Source: Idiomarina sp. (GTDB lineage: Bacteria > Pseudomonadota > Gammaproteobacteria > Enterobacterales > Alteromonadaceae). From it: a stretch of 64,000 bases of DNA. The stretch covers positions 62,001-126,000 of the forward strand of contig JAFIFP010000001.1 in the NCBI GenBank assembly GCA_020831965.1. Reading direction: 5' to 3'. Within the stretch, counting starts at the first letter, position 1; each line of letters starts with the position of its first letter. The position numbers and the translations under genes are program-made. A model generated the notes under the pieces. It did not search any database, had not been told where the DNA came from, and worked only from the letters and a program-made list of their open reading frames with translations. Below are positions 1-7,745 of this stretch, one piece after another.

Positions 1-50
1 AGGGTTCGATGTAGGGGCTGAACCGCTGATTGAAGCGGGTCTTGACGCAT
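1..50 (-). CDS. Start of a leftward gene cut by the window edge (unidentified)
   Basis: An ATG at 50 reading leftward has a good ribosome-binding site (GAGGT, 5-6 bases upstream). It gives 16 residues beginning MRQDPLQSAVQ before the edge. The three-palindrome array at 93-172 lies directly upstream in the position of a promoter/operator, which favours this reading. The alternative is the end of a rightward frame finishing at the TAG at 50-52 (15 residues). Too little remains to name a product. Confidence 0.4.
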   Translation of the reverse strand, partial: MRQDPLQSAVQPLHRT

Positions 51-92
51 AGCTTACCTCAAAGTCATAACGATTCCAGTGATAAACTACAC

Positions 93-172
93 TTTTCTGC
101 GCCTAAAAACAAACATCCGAACATTTTTATGCGCATAAAAATGGGAAATTACGCACTTTTCTGCGCATAAAA
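93..172. promoter_or_regulatory. Array of three 16-bp palindromic sites at exact 32-bp steps
   Basis: Cores of the form TTTT(A/C)TGCGC(A/C)TAAAA start at 93, 125 and 157. The middle one is a perfect 20-bp palindrome (123-142), and the third has CAC/GTG flanks extending its dyad. The 32-bp period is three helical turns, so all sites face one side of the DNA. They lie upstream of the leftward start at 50 and downstream of the cyclotransferase stop at 220. I infer an operator array for the edge gene; I do not recognise the binding protein. Confidence 0.7.
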
Positions 173-219
173 GTGTGATTTACACCGAGCGGGTGCAACT
201 CGGAGTGCACCTAGAGGGG

Positions 220-795
220 CTAAACCGCTTCCCGCAACGCAATCAGCGCCTGCTCAATGGCGAATACATGGGGGTCGTTTACCTTGAGTTCACGTAGCGC
301 GGCGGCGAGCTTGAGTAAGTACTCGTCGTTCGGGCCACTGGGGCCTTCGGAATTGGCAATGTGAGCGGCTATCGCAGCTTCGCTGGCGGGGCCAAGAAAT
401 GCCTCGTTATCAGGGCCGGCCACATACACTAGGCCTTTCACTGCGCCTGCACCGTCAAGCCATTCGAACTCGGTGAAGAAGCGCAGATAGCCATTCTTCT
501 CGCGATGATCCAAATGCGCGAACACGTCGGGAGTTACTTCATAGGCCATCCCCACACAGATTTCCTCGGGAGCTTTAATTAAAGTCGCCACGCGGCCGGG
601 TTGTTCGGGGGTGCCCCGGTGATCATGGCTGCCTTGCCAGAAACGACGCGTCCAGCCATGAATTTGTGCAGGTCGGCGCTGCAGAAAGGGGAAATCCGCT
701 TTATAAATTAACGAGCCATAACCGAATAACCAGACCGAGTCTAAATGGTCGAGTGGCTGGCGCTGTTGATTTTCTAAAATGGTGTTGTGCGACAT
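220..795 (-). CDS. ChaC-like gamma-glutamylcyclotransferase
   Basis: This is a 191-residue cytosolic enzyme of the ChaC / gamma-glutamylcyclotransferase family, whose members release 5-oxoproline from gamma-glutamyl compounds, typically glutathione. The hallmark GYGSL loop is at residues 25-29, and the LDHREKNGY segment near residues 95-103 contains Glu99, which matches the catalytic acid of the family. Length fits bacterial ChaC proteins. It stands alone, 160 bp from the divergent SIMPL gene, so glutathione turnover is inferred from family only. A GGCT-like activity on other gamma-glutamyl substrates is possible. Confidence 0.85.
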   Translation of the reverse strand: MSHNTILENQQRQPLDHLDSVWLFGYGSLIYKADFPFLQRRPAQIHGWTRRFWQGSHDHRGTPEQPGRVATLIKAPEEICVGMAYEVTPDVFAHLDHREKNGYLRFFTEFEWLDGAGAVKGLVYVAGPDNEAFLGPASEAAIAAHIANSEGPSGPNDEYLLKLAAALRELKVNDPHVFAIEQALIALREAV

Positions 796-954
796 GCGGC
801 TTCCTTACTTCCGTCCGAGACGCCCATGGTAACGGCTTCCCAGAGCGGGCACAAAGTTAAAGAAACGGGAAAAGTTGTATTTTAGATTTACCTTTTGCCA
901 CGCCCTGAGGTCATAGTTGTTCATATCCCCTCATTGCCACGTTAAGGACAGATT

Positions 955-1695
955 ATGTATCGGATTATTTTCGCTGCAATAAACGCACTCGTATTGGTAT
1001 TGGGCATGTCGGCGGCTCAGGCTTCGTCGCTACCCGATTTTCCCTTTGTCACGGTCACAGGCCAAAGTGAGCGGGAAGTGACACCCGACATGGGCGTACT
1101 GAATTTTAGTGTGACCAGCTTCGACGCGGAGTCGGAAGTGGCGAGTGAACAGCTTGCGGCGACCACGCGCGAAATACTGGCAGCCCTGCGAGCCCATGAA
1201 GTACCTGATTCAGCCATTACGTCCTATGCCATCGACAAGAACATTCGGCGCGAGCGCGACAGTCAGCACCGGGAAACTCATATTATTGGGTATGAATTTT
1301 CTCGTCGGTTCGAGATTCGCTTGAGCAGCTTGGAGCGCTACGCCGAGCTTGTTACCGCGCTGATGAACATTAACCGGTTGGGCAACATTAACTCACGCTT
1401 TGATTACTCGCAGCGTGAAACGGTTGAGCTGGCGCTCATTGCAGAGGCTGCAACACAGGCAAGAACACGAGCGAACCAAATGGCCACGGGGCTCGGTGTG
1501 CAGATTGATAGTGTTTTCGCGTTCAACGACACGGGCTCGTTCACGAACTTCTTCGCGACTTTCGGCTTGCAAGGCGGCCATTACGGTGTTGACCGTATGC
1601 AAACCATGAGCTCGCGCAGCGACCAACCCCTGTTCATACCCCAAGCCATGACCATTTCCAAAACTGTGAATGTCATTTACAAGGTGAAGCCCTAG
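955..1695 (+). CDS. SIMPL (DUF541) domain periplasmic protein
   Basis: A 246-residue exported protein. It begins with a signal peptide (hydrophobic run at residues 4-20, then Ala-Gln-Ala-Ser) and continues with a SIMPL/DUF541 domain. This is recognisable from the VTVTGQSEREVTPDMG opening, the long helix of repeated Ala/Gln/Arg residues (about 165-185), and the family's final strand. Bacterial SIMPL proteins are periplasmic; the E. coli YggE member has been linked to oxidative stress, but the biochemical role is unknown. It is monocistronic and convergent with the membrane-protein gene at 1712. No catalytic motif is evident. Confidence 0.85.
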   Translation: MYRIIFAAINALVLVLGMSAAQASSLPDFPFVTVTGQSEREVTPDMGVLNFSVTSFDAESEVASEQLAATTREILAALRAHEVPDSAITSYAIDKNIRRERDSQHRETHIIGYEFSRRFEIRLSSLERYAELVTALMNINRLGNINSRFDYSQRETVELALIAEAATQARTRANQMATGLGVQIDSVFAFNDTGSFTNFFATFGLQGGHYGVDRMQTMSSRSDQPLFIPQAMTISKTVNVIYKVKP

Positions 1696-1711
1696 GAAGG
1701 GTTTGAGTGTT

Positions 1712-2149
1712 TTAGCTGCTTCTTTGTTGCGCTTCGTTTTGTCGTCTTTCTTCGTCTTGAGCAAACGAAGCGCCGGCGAAAACAATAGCAGCAAGTGCGG
1801 CAATTGCGAGCAGCCGTGGGCTAATTATGCTTTCGGTAGTGAACGCGCCAAAAATAAGCGTGCTCACAATGCTAAGTAGGAAAAAAGCGAGGAACGCACG
1901 AGTGGCGGCACGTTCGATGGCCGCTTCCCGCGAAAGCTCGGGGTTGGCAAATAGCACTTGGTATCCAGAGTAGCTGTAGGCTGCAAAACCGAGGGGCACG
2001 ATTAAGAAAACGGTATAGAGTCCCCACGGAAACGCCGCACCGAAGGGGCCAAATAAACCTACAAACGCCAAAGTGTAAGCTGCAAGGCTGCAACCCACCA
2101 GAAGCACAATGCAGATGAAAGCCACGCCTTTGTTGAGGAGGGGATTCAT
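1712..2149 (-). CDS. Unknown four-segment inner-membrane protein
   Basis: 145 residues with about four hydrophobic segments (near 8-30, 38-60, 82-105 and 110-128) and a short polar, Gln/Arg-rich cytoplasmic tail. Its ATG overlaps the stop of the 53-residue membrane protein upstream (shared ATGA, 2146-2149), so the two are almost certainly translationally coupled. I do not recognise the family. The fifth-residue region carries no lipobox-like cleavage signal that would make it an exported protein. A role in the membrane together with its small partner is inference. Confidence 0.65.
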   Translation of the reverse strand: MNPLLNKGVAFICIVLLVGCSLAAYTLAFVGLFGPFGAAFPWGLYTVFLIVPLGFAAYSYSGYQVLFANPELSREAAIERAATRAFLAFFLLSIVSTLIFGAFTTESIISPRLLAIAALAAIVFAGASFAQDEERRQNEAQQRSS

Positions 2150-2307
2150 TTGTCTTGTTCGCTGAGAGCAAAGTCAATCCAGTTCACGAGGAGCCAGGCA
2201 ATACCGAAGTACAGGGCGACTAAGTAGTGCGAGCGCTCCAAGCTCACGGTGTCGGGCATGGTGATACTGGCGAAAAAGGCGAGTCCATAAAGAACAATGC
2301 GATACAT
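2146..2307 (-). CDS. Small 53-residue membrane protein
   Basis: A short gene beginning MYRIVLYGLAFFAS and ending at a TGA overlapping the next start. A strong GGAGG ribosome-binding site lies 6 bases before the ATG. Two hydrophobic stretches (about residues 4-18 and 29-43) flank a short polar loop with charged residues. It is coupled by an ATGA overlap to the 145-residue membrane protein, forming a two-gene operon. The function is unknown. The combination of Shine-Dalgarno site, hydrophobicity and coupling is my reason for calling it real. Confidence 0.65.
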   Translation of the reverse strand: MYRIVLYGLAFFASITMPDTVSLERSHYLVALYFGIAWLLVNWIDFALSEQDK

Positions 2308-2396
2308 AACAGCCTCCAGTTGAGTGTAACAACGTTCAGCCTATGAAATAGCAGCAGTCCGCGACAGAATGTGTCGCGGATAGCTGGGTAATTCGA

Positions 2397-3044
2397 TTAT
2401 TTGTGCGCTAGCCAGATTTCTAACACGCCGTTAATCACGAACTGGACGGCGATGACAGCGAGTATGATGCCGAATACGCGGGTAATGATTTCCTTGCCGG
2501 TTTCACCGAGGTATTTCACGAGGAAATGGGAGTAAATCATGGCGAAGTAACAAGCGATCACTGTGAGTGCAATCGCCACAAAGACGACCGAAACATGCCA
2601 AATAGTAGGCGCTTCACTGGTAAGAATCATGACCGTAGCAATGGAGCCAGGGCCGCTAATGAAAGGAATGGCGAGCGGAATCACTGAGATGTCGTTCGCA
2701 ATTTTACCGTCGGGGTGTGGGTCGTCGCCGCTTACCACTTCGCCCTCGTCACGCGCTTTGTGAATCATGCGCATGGCAATACCAAAGAGGATTAAACCAC
2801 CAGCAATGCGGAAGGCTTCAAGGGTAATGCCGAACAGTTTGAAGATAACCCCACCTAACAGCGCAAAGGTCACAAAAATCCCACCTGCCACAAGAGTAGA
2901 GCGCTTGGCTGTGGTACGGATCGTCGCCTTCGAGGCGCCTGGCAGTAGCGATACGAAAATAAACGCGGTGGTAAGTGGATTCACAATGACAAACAGAGCC
3001 GCAATGGTAATTGCGAGGTACTCAAAAAAGCCGCCAAAATCCAT
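2397..3044 (-). CDS. MarC/UPF0056 family inner-membrane protein
   Basis: 215 residues with six hydrophobic segments and the MarC-family opening, where a first helix leads into NPLTTAFIFVSLLPG (residues 22-36), plus the conserved GGVIFKLFGI and FISGPGSIATVM segments. Family length is about 200-220, so the gene is complete. MarC proteins were once linked to multiple antibiotic resistance in E. coli, but that link was withdrawn and the transport role remains undefined. The gene lies alone between the small membrane operon and the HEPN gene on the same strand. Confidence 0.88.
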   Translation of the reverse strand: MDFGGFFEYLAITIAALFVIVNPLTTAFIFVSLLPGASKATIRTTAKRSTLVAGGIFVTFALLGGVIFKLFGITLEAFRIAGGLILFGIAMRMIHKARDEGEVVSGDDPHPDGKIANDISVIPLAIPFISGPGSIATVMILTSEAPTIWHVSVVFVAIALTVIACYFAMIYSHFLVKYLGETGKEIITRVFGIILAVIAVQFVINGVLEIWLAHK

Positions 3045-3090
3045 GTCAGTTCCTTTTTAACCTCAGAGCACTAAGCATAGCATGTGCGAG

Positions 3091-3753
3091 TTAGTCTTCT
3101 GCGGCGAAGTAGGTGGCTTCTCCCCAAGTTTCGGTGCCATGTTCCATCATGTAGCGCAGGATCACCGGCACAATGTGCCCTAGCAGTTGGGTTGCGTCTT
3201 TAAGCTGTTGACGGTTCCAGCTGCCGTTCCAGGTGGCGCCACCGTGCATTAGCTGATTCCGCAAGGTATACAAACGGCTAAGGATAATTTGTAGGGACGT
3301 GCATACGTCTTGCTGAGCAAGCGCATGATTACTTCGAGTTTTGGACGCCTCGAACGACGCCTTCCAGCTGTCGTCTTTCACTTCTTGATTGGTGCAATCC
3401 CAGAAGGGTTGGTACACATAGTGGTTATTCATGAGTGAACGAATGACATTCGGATATTGCTGCCAAATAATCTGGTATAGCTGCTTGTCTTGGTCATACC
3501 CGATAATGCGGTCTAAAAAGGCGCGGAAAGCTTCCCGTTCGGTAATGCGTTCCTCATGCACATGCTGGTTGGTGTAGGCCGAATTAAAGGCAATCCATAA
3601 AAATATAAACTCCGCGTCATGGTCTTCACGGGCGCGCTCTTGCTCTGCCCGATGGAGCCAGCTCAGTGCGCGATGAATGCGTAAACTAATCCCCTGGCTC
3701 CACTGCTCGCGATGTTCACGTTGATATGCTTTTAGCGTTTCATGGTGAGTCAT
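3091..3753 (-). CDS. HEPN-like domain protein
   Basis: A 220-residue soluble, mostly helical protein. Near the C-terminus it has R165-N-Q-L-M-H170, fitting the RX4-6H signature of HEPN domains, within the usual context of a helix with Leu-Tyr-x-Leu-Arg-Asn and a following Gly-Gly. Many HEPN proteins are RNases in toxin-antitoxin, abortive-infection or CRISPR systems; others are only nucleotide or RNA binders. It has no antitoxin-sized partner beside it. It is divergent from the two unknown genes and WYL regulator at 3904-6088, an arrangement seen in defence loci. The function is unproven. Confidence 0.6.
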   Translation of the reverse strand: MTHHETLKAYQREHREQWSQGISLRIHRALSWLHRAEQERAREDHDAEFIFLWIAFNSAYTNQHVHEERITEREAFRAFLDRIIGYDQDKQLYQIIWQQYPNVIRSLMNNHYVYQPFWDCTNQEVKDDSWKASFEASKTRSNHALAQQDVCTSLQIILSRLYTLRNQLMHGGATWNGSWNRQQLKDATQLLGHIVPVILRYMMEHGTETWGEATYFAAED

Positions 3754-3903
3754 TTGGCAATCCTTGTATCGTGCTGCATGAACTTGATGCTACGCCTTTT
3801 TCTGCTGAAATAACAAGCACTCGCCGCTGTGCGACGTACTTTGTCGTGGTGTGAGCTTACTGTTTTATCTTCATTGCTCTTCAACAAATCTTCGGAGCAT
3901 TTC

Positions 3904-4389
3904 ATGCCTCATTCGCACACAACTCAATCGAATTTAAGTCAGTTGAACTTGAGCCAGTACACGTCTGACCGATTGGTGGCGGAACTGAAGGTGTTACAAA
4001 CACTGCCCTACCAGAACTGGTTGTCCATGTTGGGCAGAAGTAAGGTTTTTGAGGCCATTCATGCGGAGTTGGATCGCCGAAACTATAACGGACCGCGCCC
4101 CGGCCGACAGTTACGTCGGCTGACAGCAGAACGGCTAGCTGAGGCACTCTACGTGGTGGATCCCATGAATACCTCCTGCAAGGAGAATGACTGCCCTGAC
4201 GAGTACGCGCGAATTGCTCGGCAGGTCATGGCCCAGGTTTATGGAGATGACCCCTTTCATCTGGTACTCGCCGACGTGTTGAGCCGCAACTTCGGATTCG
4301 CTGAGAGGGAGCTTCCCGATTTGCAGGCCGTCATTGATCACCTAGCGGATGTGCGCGTTTCAAGTCGAGTGTCGGAAAGCACAGGGTAG
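3904..4389 (+). CDS. Unknown soluble protein, 161 residues
   Basis: I place the start at the ATG at 3904 (MPHSHTTQSNLSQ) because a GGAG ribosome-binding site precedes it at a usable distance. The frame stays open upstream to 3829 without a site. The product is helical and charged, with a conserved-looking RPGRQLRRLTAERLAEAL segment around residues 62-80 and two Cys residues close together around 95-100. No signal peptide or membrane segment is visible. It is followed 31 bp later by a second unknown gene and then a WYL regulator. I do not recognise the family. Confidence 0.6.
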   Translation: MPHSHTTQSNLSQLNLSQYTSDRLVAELKVLQTLPYQNWLSMLGRSKVFEAIHAELDRRNYNGPRPGRQLRRLTAERLAEALYVVDPMNTSCKENDCPDEYARIARQVMAQVYGDDPFHLVLADVLSRNFGFAERELPDLQAVIDHLADVRVSSRVSESTG

Positions 4390-4420
4390 AGAAAAGGAAT
4401 CAGATTAGAAGGAGTTTTAC

Positions 4421-4963
4421 ATGACAAAAACTATTGTGAGCACTGAAGTAATTGCGCTGTTGGCCCACGCATACAGAGCGAAGTATTTCCCGGAAGAATT
4501 TGATCATGCCTACGATTCAGCTTGGGATAGAGCTGAGCGTAAGCAGGGACAGTCGCCTATGACGGCGGACTATTTAAGCCGTGTGAATGCGCGGCGTGAA
4601 GCTTTAGGTGCAACACCGCTCGGAGAAAATGGCTTACCCATTGACGATAGCAGTGGGCGCATAGCAAAGAATTGGGCACAGGGACGTGCCTACCTTACTG
4701 AGATGACCTTGAGCGAAGTGGTGTACGAAGCGCTGCTTGAAGGCAACCCGTTAGCGCTGGATTGTGAGGACGAAACGGTACGCTTGCGCTATCAGGAAAC
4801 TGTGCCGTTGATTTTGGAAAGGCTTGCTTTGGGCGGCAGCTTTGAACGCAATCTTGGACCGGCATTAGCAAAGGTGTTTGGTGGGCGAGCACTGAAGCGA
4901 ATTTCGGTGCGGGGCGCAGCCGCAGCGTATCGGCAGCGCTTGATTCAAACGTCAGGTTTGTAA
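4421..4963 (+). CDS. Unknown soluble protein, 180 residues
   Basis: It begins at an ATG with a clear AGAAGGAG ribosome-binding site. The product is acidic and helical, with no signal peptide, membrane segment or motif I can name. The central part (about residues 40-85) contains a dense polar stretch and a WAQGRAYLTEM sequence. It is probably co-transcribed with the gene at 3904 (31-bp gap). The 117-bp gap to the WYL gene downstream holds a repeat array, so the regulator may sit in its own transcription unit. Confidence 0.6.
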   Translation: MTKTIVSTEVIALLAHAYRAKYFPEEFDHAYDSAWDRAERKQGQSPMTADYLSRVNARREALGATPLGENGLPIDDSSGRIAKNWAQGRAYLTEMTLSEVVYEALLEGNPLALDCEDETVRLRYQETVPLILERLALGGSFERNLGPALAKVFGGRALKRISVRGAAAAYRQRLIQTSGL

Positions 4964-4998
4964 ACTAGCGTGGTAATGGATTACTGGGTAATCTAAGC

Positions 4999-5053
4999 TA
5001 AGTTTGCGTAACGTTGGCAGAACGTTTGCGTAACGTTGGCATAACGTTGGCAT
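4999..5053. repeat. 11-bp tandem AACGTT array upstream of the WYL gene
   Basis: Four units of the form AACGTT(G/T)GC(A/G)(T/G) start at 5010, 5021, 5032 and 5043, exactly 11 bp apart, preceded by a degenerate fifth unit at 4999-5009 (9 of 11 matches to its neighbour). AACGTT is itself palindromic. The array ends 27 bp before the WYL-domain regulator start at 5081. The roughly one-turn period suggests cooperative binding of a protein to one helix face, plausibly the regulator itself. It could also be a slippage-prone microsatellite-like repeat. Confidence 0.75.
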
Positions 5054-5080
5054 AAAAAGCTGAAGCAAAAAGGGAATTGT

Positions 5081-6088
5081 ATGTCTTCGAAAGTACGAGA
5101 CACGTTAAGCCGGCAGTGGGAGATTTTAAAGTTGCTGCCGTCGCGAGGGCCAGGGCTCACGAAACGTCAGGTGTGTGACATTTTGCGCTCCAATGGTTTT
5201 GACGTGAGTGAGCGCACCGTGGAACGTGACTTGAATGACCTCCTTCTACAGTTCCCACTGGTTCGTAACGACAAAAGTATTCCCTATGGTTGGTACTGGG
5301 CAAAGCATGCGGTTATTCATATTCCGGGTGTTTCTGCTGCAGAAGCCTTGTCTTTGTGTATGGTGGAGCAGGCGGTGCAGAATTTACTGCCCTCGTCTGT
5401 GATGGAAGTGATGCAAGCGCGTTTTACGCAAGCGCAGCAGAAATTAAATAGCCTCACCCAATCCTCGAGTCTGCAAGGTTGGCAGCACAAAGTGGCCAAC
5501 GTGCAGCCAACACTCGAGCAATTAAGACCTGTCATTGATCCCCAGATTCTTGAAACCCTGCAAAATGCGCTACTGCATGATGAACAGCTGCAAGTGACGT
5601 ATCGCGCGTTGAACGGTCAGCAAACGAAAAGTTATGTGTTAAATCCATTTGGCATAGTTCAGCGCGGTGTAGTGACCTATGTAGTGGGGTGTGTTGAGCC
5701 CTATAGTGATGCGCATTTGTTTGCAGTGCATCGACTACTGGCCGCTGAGCGAACGGCCGATCCAGTACGCAGGCCGGATGGGTTTTCGTTACAGAACTAC
5801 ATTGAAGAAGGTGGGTTGCAGTTCAGTGCCGGTGCCTTAATTCAGCTCGAAGCTATTATTCGTGGACCGGTGGTGCAAATTCTTCAAGAAAGTCCATTGA
5901 GCCAAGACCAAGAGCTTAAGGAAGAAAAGAACGAATGGCAGGTGAAAGCAACGGTTCTTGACTCTTGGCAACTGCGTTGGTGGATACTCTCGCAAGGTGA
6001 AAACGTGCAGATATTGGCACCTGACTGCCTACGTAATAATATCGCCACCACCCTGAAAGCAGCGCTGGCGCAATATCAAGACCACTGA
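5081..6088 (+). CDS. WYL-domain transcriptional regulator
   Basis: 335 residues, with an N-terminal winged helix-turn-helix (about 10-70, including LTKRQVCDILRSNGFDVSER as the DNA-reading part), then a WYL domain at about 158-225 and a C-terminal WCX-like extension. This is the usual YafY/DeoR-like WYL layout and length. WYL domains are thought to sense nucleic acids or other ligands, and such regulators often control DNA-damage or defence genes. The AACGTT array lies directly upstream and may be its own operator. It is downstream of two unknown genes and a divergent HEPN gene. Confidence 0.85.
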   Translation: MSSKVRDTLSRQWEILKLLPSRGPGLTKRQVCDILRSNGFDVSERTVERDLNDLLLQFPLVRNDKSIPYGWYWAKHAVIHIPGVSAAEALSLCMVEQAVQNLLPSSVMEVMQARFTQAQQKLNSLTQSSSLQGWQHKVANVQPTLEQLRPVIDPQILETLQNALLHDEQLQVTYRALNGQQTKSYVLNPFGIVQRGVVTYVVGCVEPYSDAHLFAVHRLLAAERTADPVRRPDGFSLQNYIEEGGLQFSAGALIQLEAIIRGPVVQILQESPLSQDQELKEEKNEWQVKATVLDSWQLRWWILSQGENVQILAPDCLRNNIATTLKAALAQYQDH

Positions 6089-6102
6089 TTTCTCAAACAA
6101 AA

Positions 6103-6320
6103 ACTGAGGGTCAAAATTGAGGGTCAAAATTGAGGGTCAGATGAACAATTTGGCCTTCTAAAAGAGGTAACCAACTGAATTTCCTAGCTTTAAATTTTAA
6201 GGGTCAGAACAACTTTTCATGATTTACCTAGGGCAATTGACTATTTCATAATTTATTCAACGGGTTAAGGGCTTCATTTTTTTCATCTGACCCTCATTTA
6301 GGTTAATCTGACTCTAAGTT
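6103..6320. repeat. Dispersed GGGTCAGA repeat, copy 1
   Basis: A noncoding stretch filling the gap between the WYL gene and the lipoprotein gene. It holds three tandem TTGAGGGTCAAAA-like units (about 6103-6143), the last continuing into GGGTCAGATGAAC, then GGGTCAGAAC (about 6200), CATCTGACCC (about 6284) and a degenerate CTGACTC (about 6308). The order of motifs and inverted orientation match copies at 13478 and 22704. No transposase is nearby. It resembles REP-type palindromic elements mobilised by REP-associated tyrosine transposases, by analogy only. Confidence 0.7.
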
Positions 6321-6346
6321 TTGGGAAAGCGGTATAGAGAGTGGTG

Positions 6347-7735
6347 ATGCGTCGATTGAGTGTTCTGTTTGTGAGTGTGGTTTCAGCTTGGGTTCTTGCC
6401 GGGTGTTTGCCTGCGCTGGAGGAGTCGGTGGTCGAAGACACTTCTGATGCTGTGGTGGTGCGTGGAAATGAAGCGCACACGCTCTATGTGGCGGCGGAAT
6501 ATACGGAAGACACCTTTCGGCTGCATTATCGCTTAGAAGTGGATAACCCGAGTTGGTATCACCAGTATTGGCTCTATCAGGACGGGGAATGGACGCGCAT
6601 GGGGTCTGGTGCGGCGGGGCCTGATGCGCATGGATTATACGAAGACCGTATCAGCATGATGCTCGATGACGGTTCCGTGGAAGGCTTCAGCCGTTATGGT
6701 GGCTGGATGTTGGTACATCCGGGCATGCGTTCGCTAGACTCTGCGGTTGGTGCGGAGCAAGTGCGAAACCATCCTATTCTTGGTTTGGAAATGGGACGTT
6801 CCGACGTACGCAAATATATTCCGCAGTCACGCACTGTCGAGCGCTATACGGACCGTGCGCCGTGGGATGCAGTAAAACCCACAGACGCGCTAGAGCAGAT
6901 GCGTGACGATGGCGAGTTTCTTGATTTGTGGCAATGGCGCGCACATCGGTCGCACCCGGTGGGCTATGCCGATAACGGTTATGTACTGCACTACCGTTTG
7001 AACTCTGAAGGCCGCGGTATGTTCCGCGACAATGCCGATGATGACGGCCACGGGCCTGCCTACATGTATGATGCGAGCCAAGTAGGTAAACATTCACTCC
7101 GCTGGGGCGCCCTTTTAAATAAAGAGTACACACAAAACGATCCCTATTTTTTAAGCGAAGCTACAGCCGTTCCTTTCGATCCAAATCATGACTGGCAAGA
7201 CGGCGATGTGATTCCTTTCCGTCTACTGCAAGTGCCGGACGGCGCTCGCGGAGCCATTAGCGCTTCAGGCGGCTATGCCAACGGGCAGTGGCGGATTACT
7301 TTAGAGCGCAGTTTGGCTAGCCCGAACGCAAGAGACAGCAAGACATTGGAGCCCGGCGGAACTTATCATGTGGCTTTCGCGGTGCATCATGGGGCGGTTG
7401 GCGCGCGCCATCATCACGTGTCATTACCGCATGAGCTGACTTTGGCCACCGACTCGGAAAGCGCTCACAACGGTATTGTAGCGGTGCCTCGGCCCGATGG
7501 TTTTGCGGAAAGTGATGCAGCACTTACTTGGCATGAGGTAGGCCTGATTTATCCTGGTCAAGTGGACTGGGAATGGCTCACCAGCCGCCATCCGGGCGGC
7601 GTATTAATTCGGGCGGATTTAGATATTGGGGTGGACGACCATCACAACTATTTGCCGCTATTCCAGCGTTACATAGAGCGTCATGAACGGCGCTATCAAA
7701 CCGAGCGGGAGCATCGCAAATCTAGAGAGCGCTAA
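6347..7735 (+). CDS. Ethylbenzene-dehydrogenase-related haem-binding lipoprotein
   Basis: About 462 residues from the ATG at 6347; a GTG at 6341 is an alternative start, and both sites have weak ribosome-binding signals. A lipobox (VLAGC) follows a signal peptide, placing the product in the cell envelope. The C-terminal half contains GDVIPFRLLQVPDGARG, DSKTLEPGGTYHVAFAVHHG and ARHHHVSLP. These match the cytochrome c-552/DMSO reductase-like haem-binding domain of EB_dh proteins, which bind a b-type haem. No molybdopterin partner or cytochrome is adjacent, so an electron-transfer partner is unknown. The dispersed repeat ends about 25 bp upstream. Confidence 0.7.
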   Translation: MRRLSVLFVSVVSAWVLAGCLPALEESVVEDTSDAVVVRGNEAHTLYVAAEYTEDTFRLHYRLEVDNPSWYHQYWLYQDGEWTRMGSGAAGPDAHGLYEDRISMMLDDGSVEGFSRYGGWMLVHPGMRSLDSAVGAEQVRNHPILGLEMGRSDVRKYIPQSRTVERYTDRAPWDAVKPTDALEQMRDDGEFLDLWQWRAHRSHPVGYADNGYVLHYRLNSEGRGMFRDNADDDGHGPAYMYDASQVGKHSLRWGALLNKEYTQNDPYFLSEATAVPFDPNHDWQDGDVIPFRLLQVPDGARGAISASGGYANGQWRITLERSLASPNARDSKTLEPGGTYHVAFAVHHGAVGARHHHVSLPHELTLATDSESAHNGIVAVPRPDGFAESDAALTWHEVGLIYPGQVDWEWLTSRHPGGVLIRADLDIGVDDHHNYLPLFQRYIERHERRYQTEREHRKSRER

Positions 7736-7745
7736 CCCGTTCAGG

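Noticed and set aside
1-52. Rightward frame ending at TAG 50-52
   Set aside because: Possible, but the leftward frame has a ribosome-binding site and the operator array in the right place, so I preferred it.
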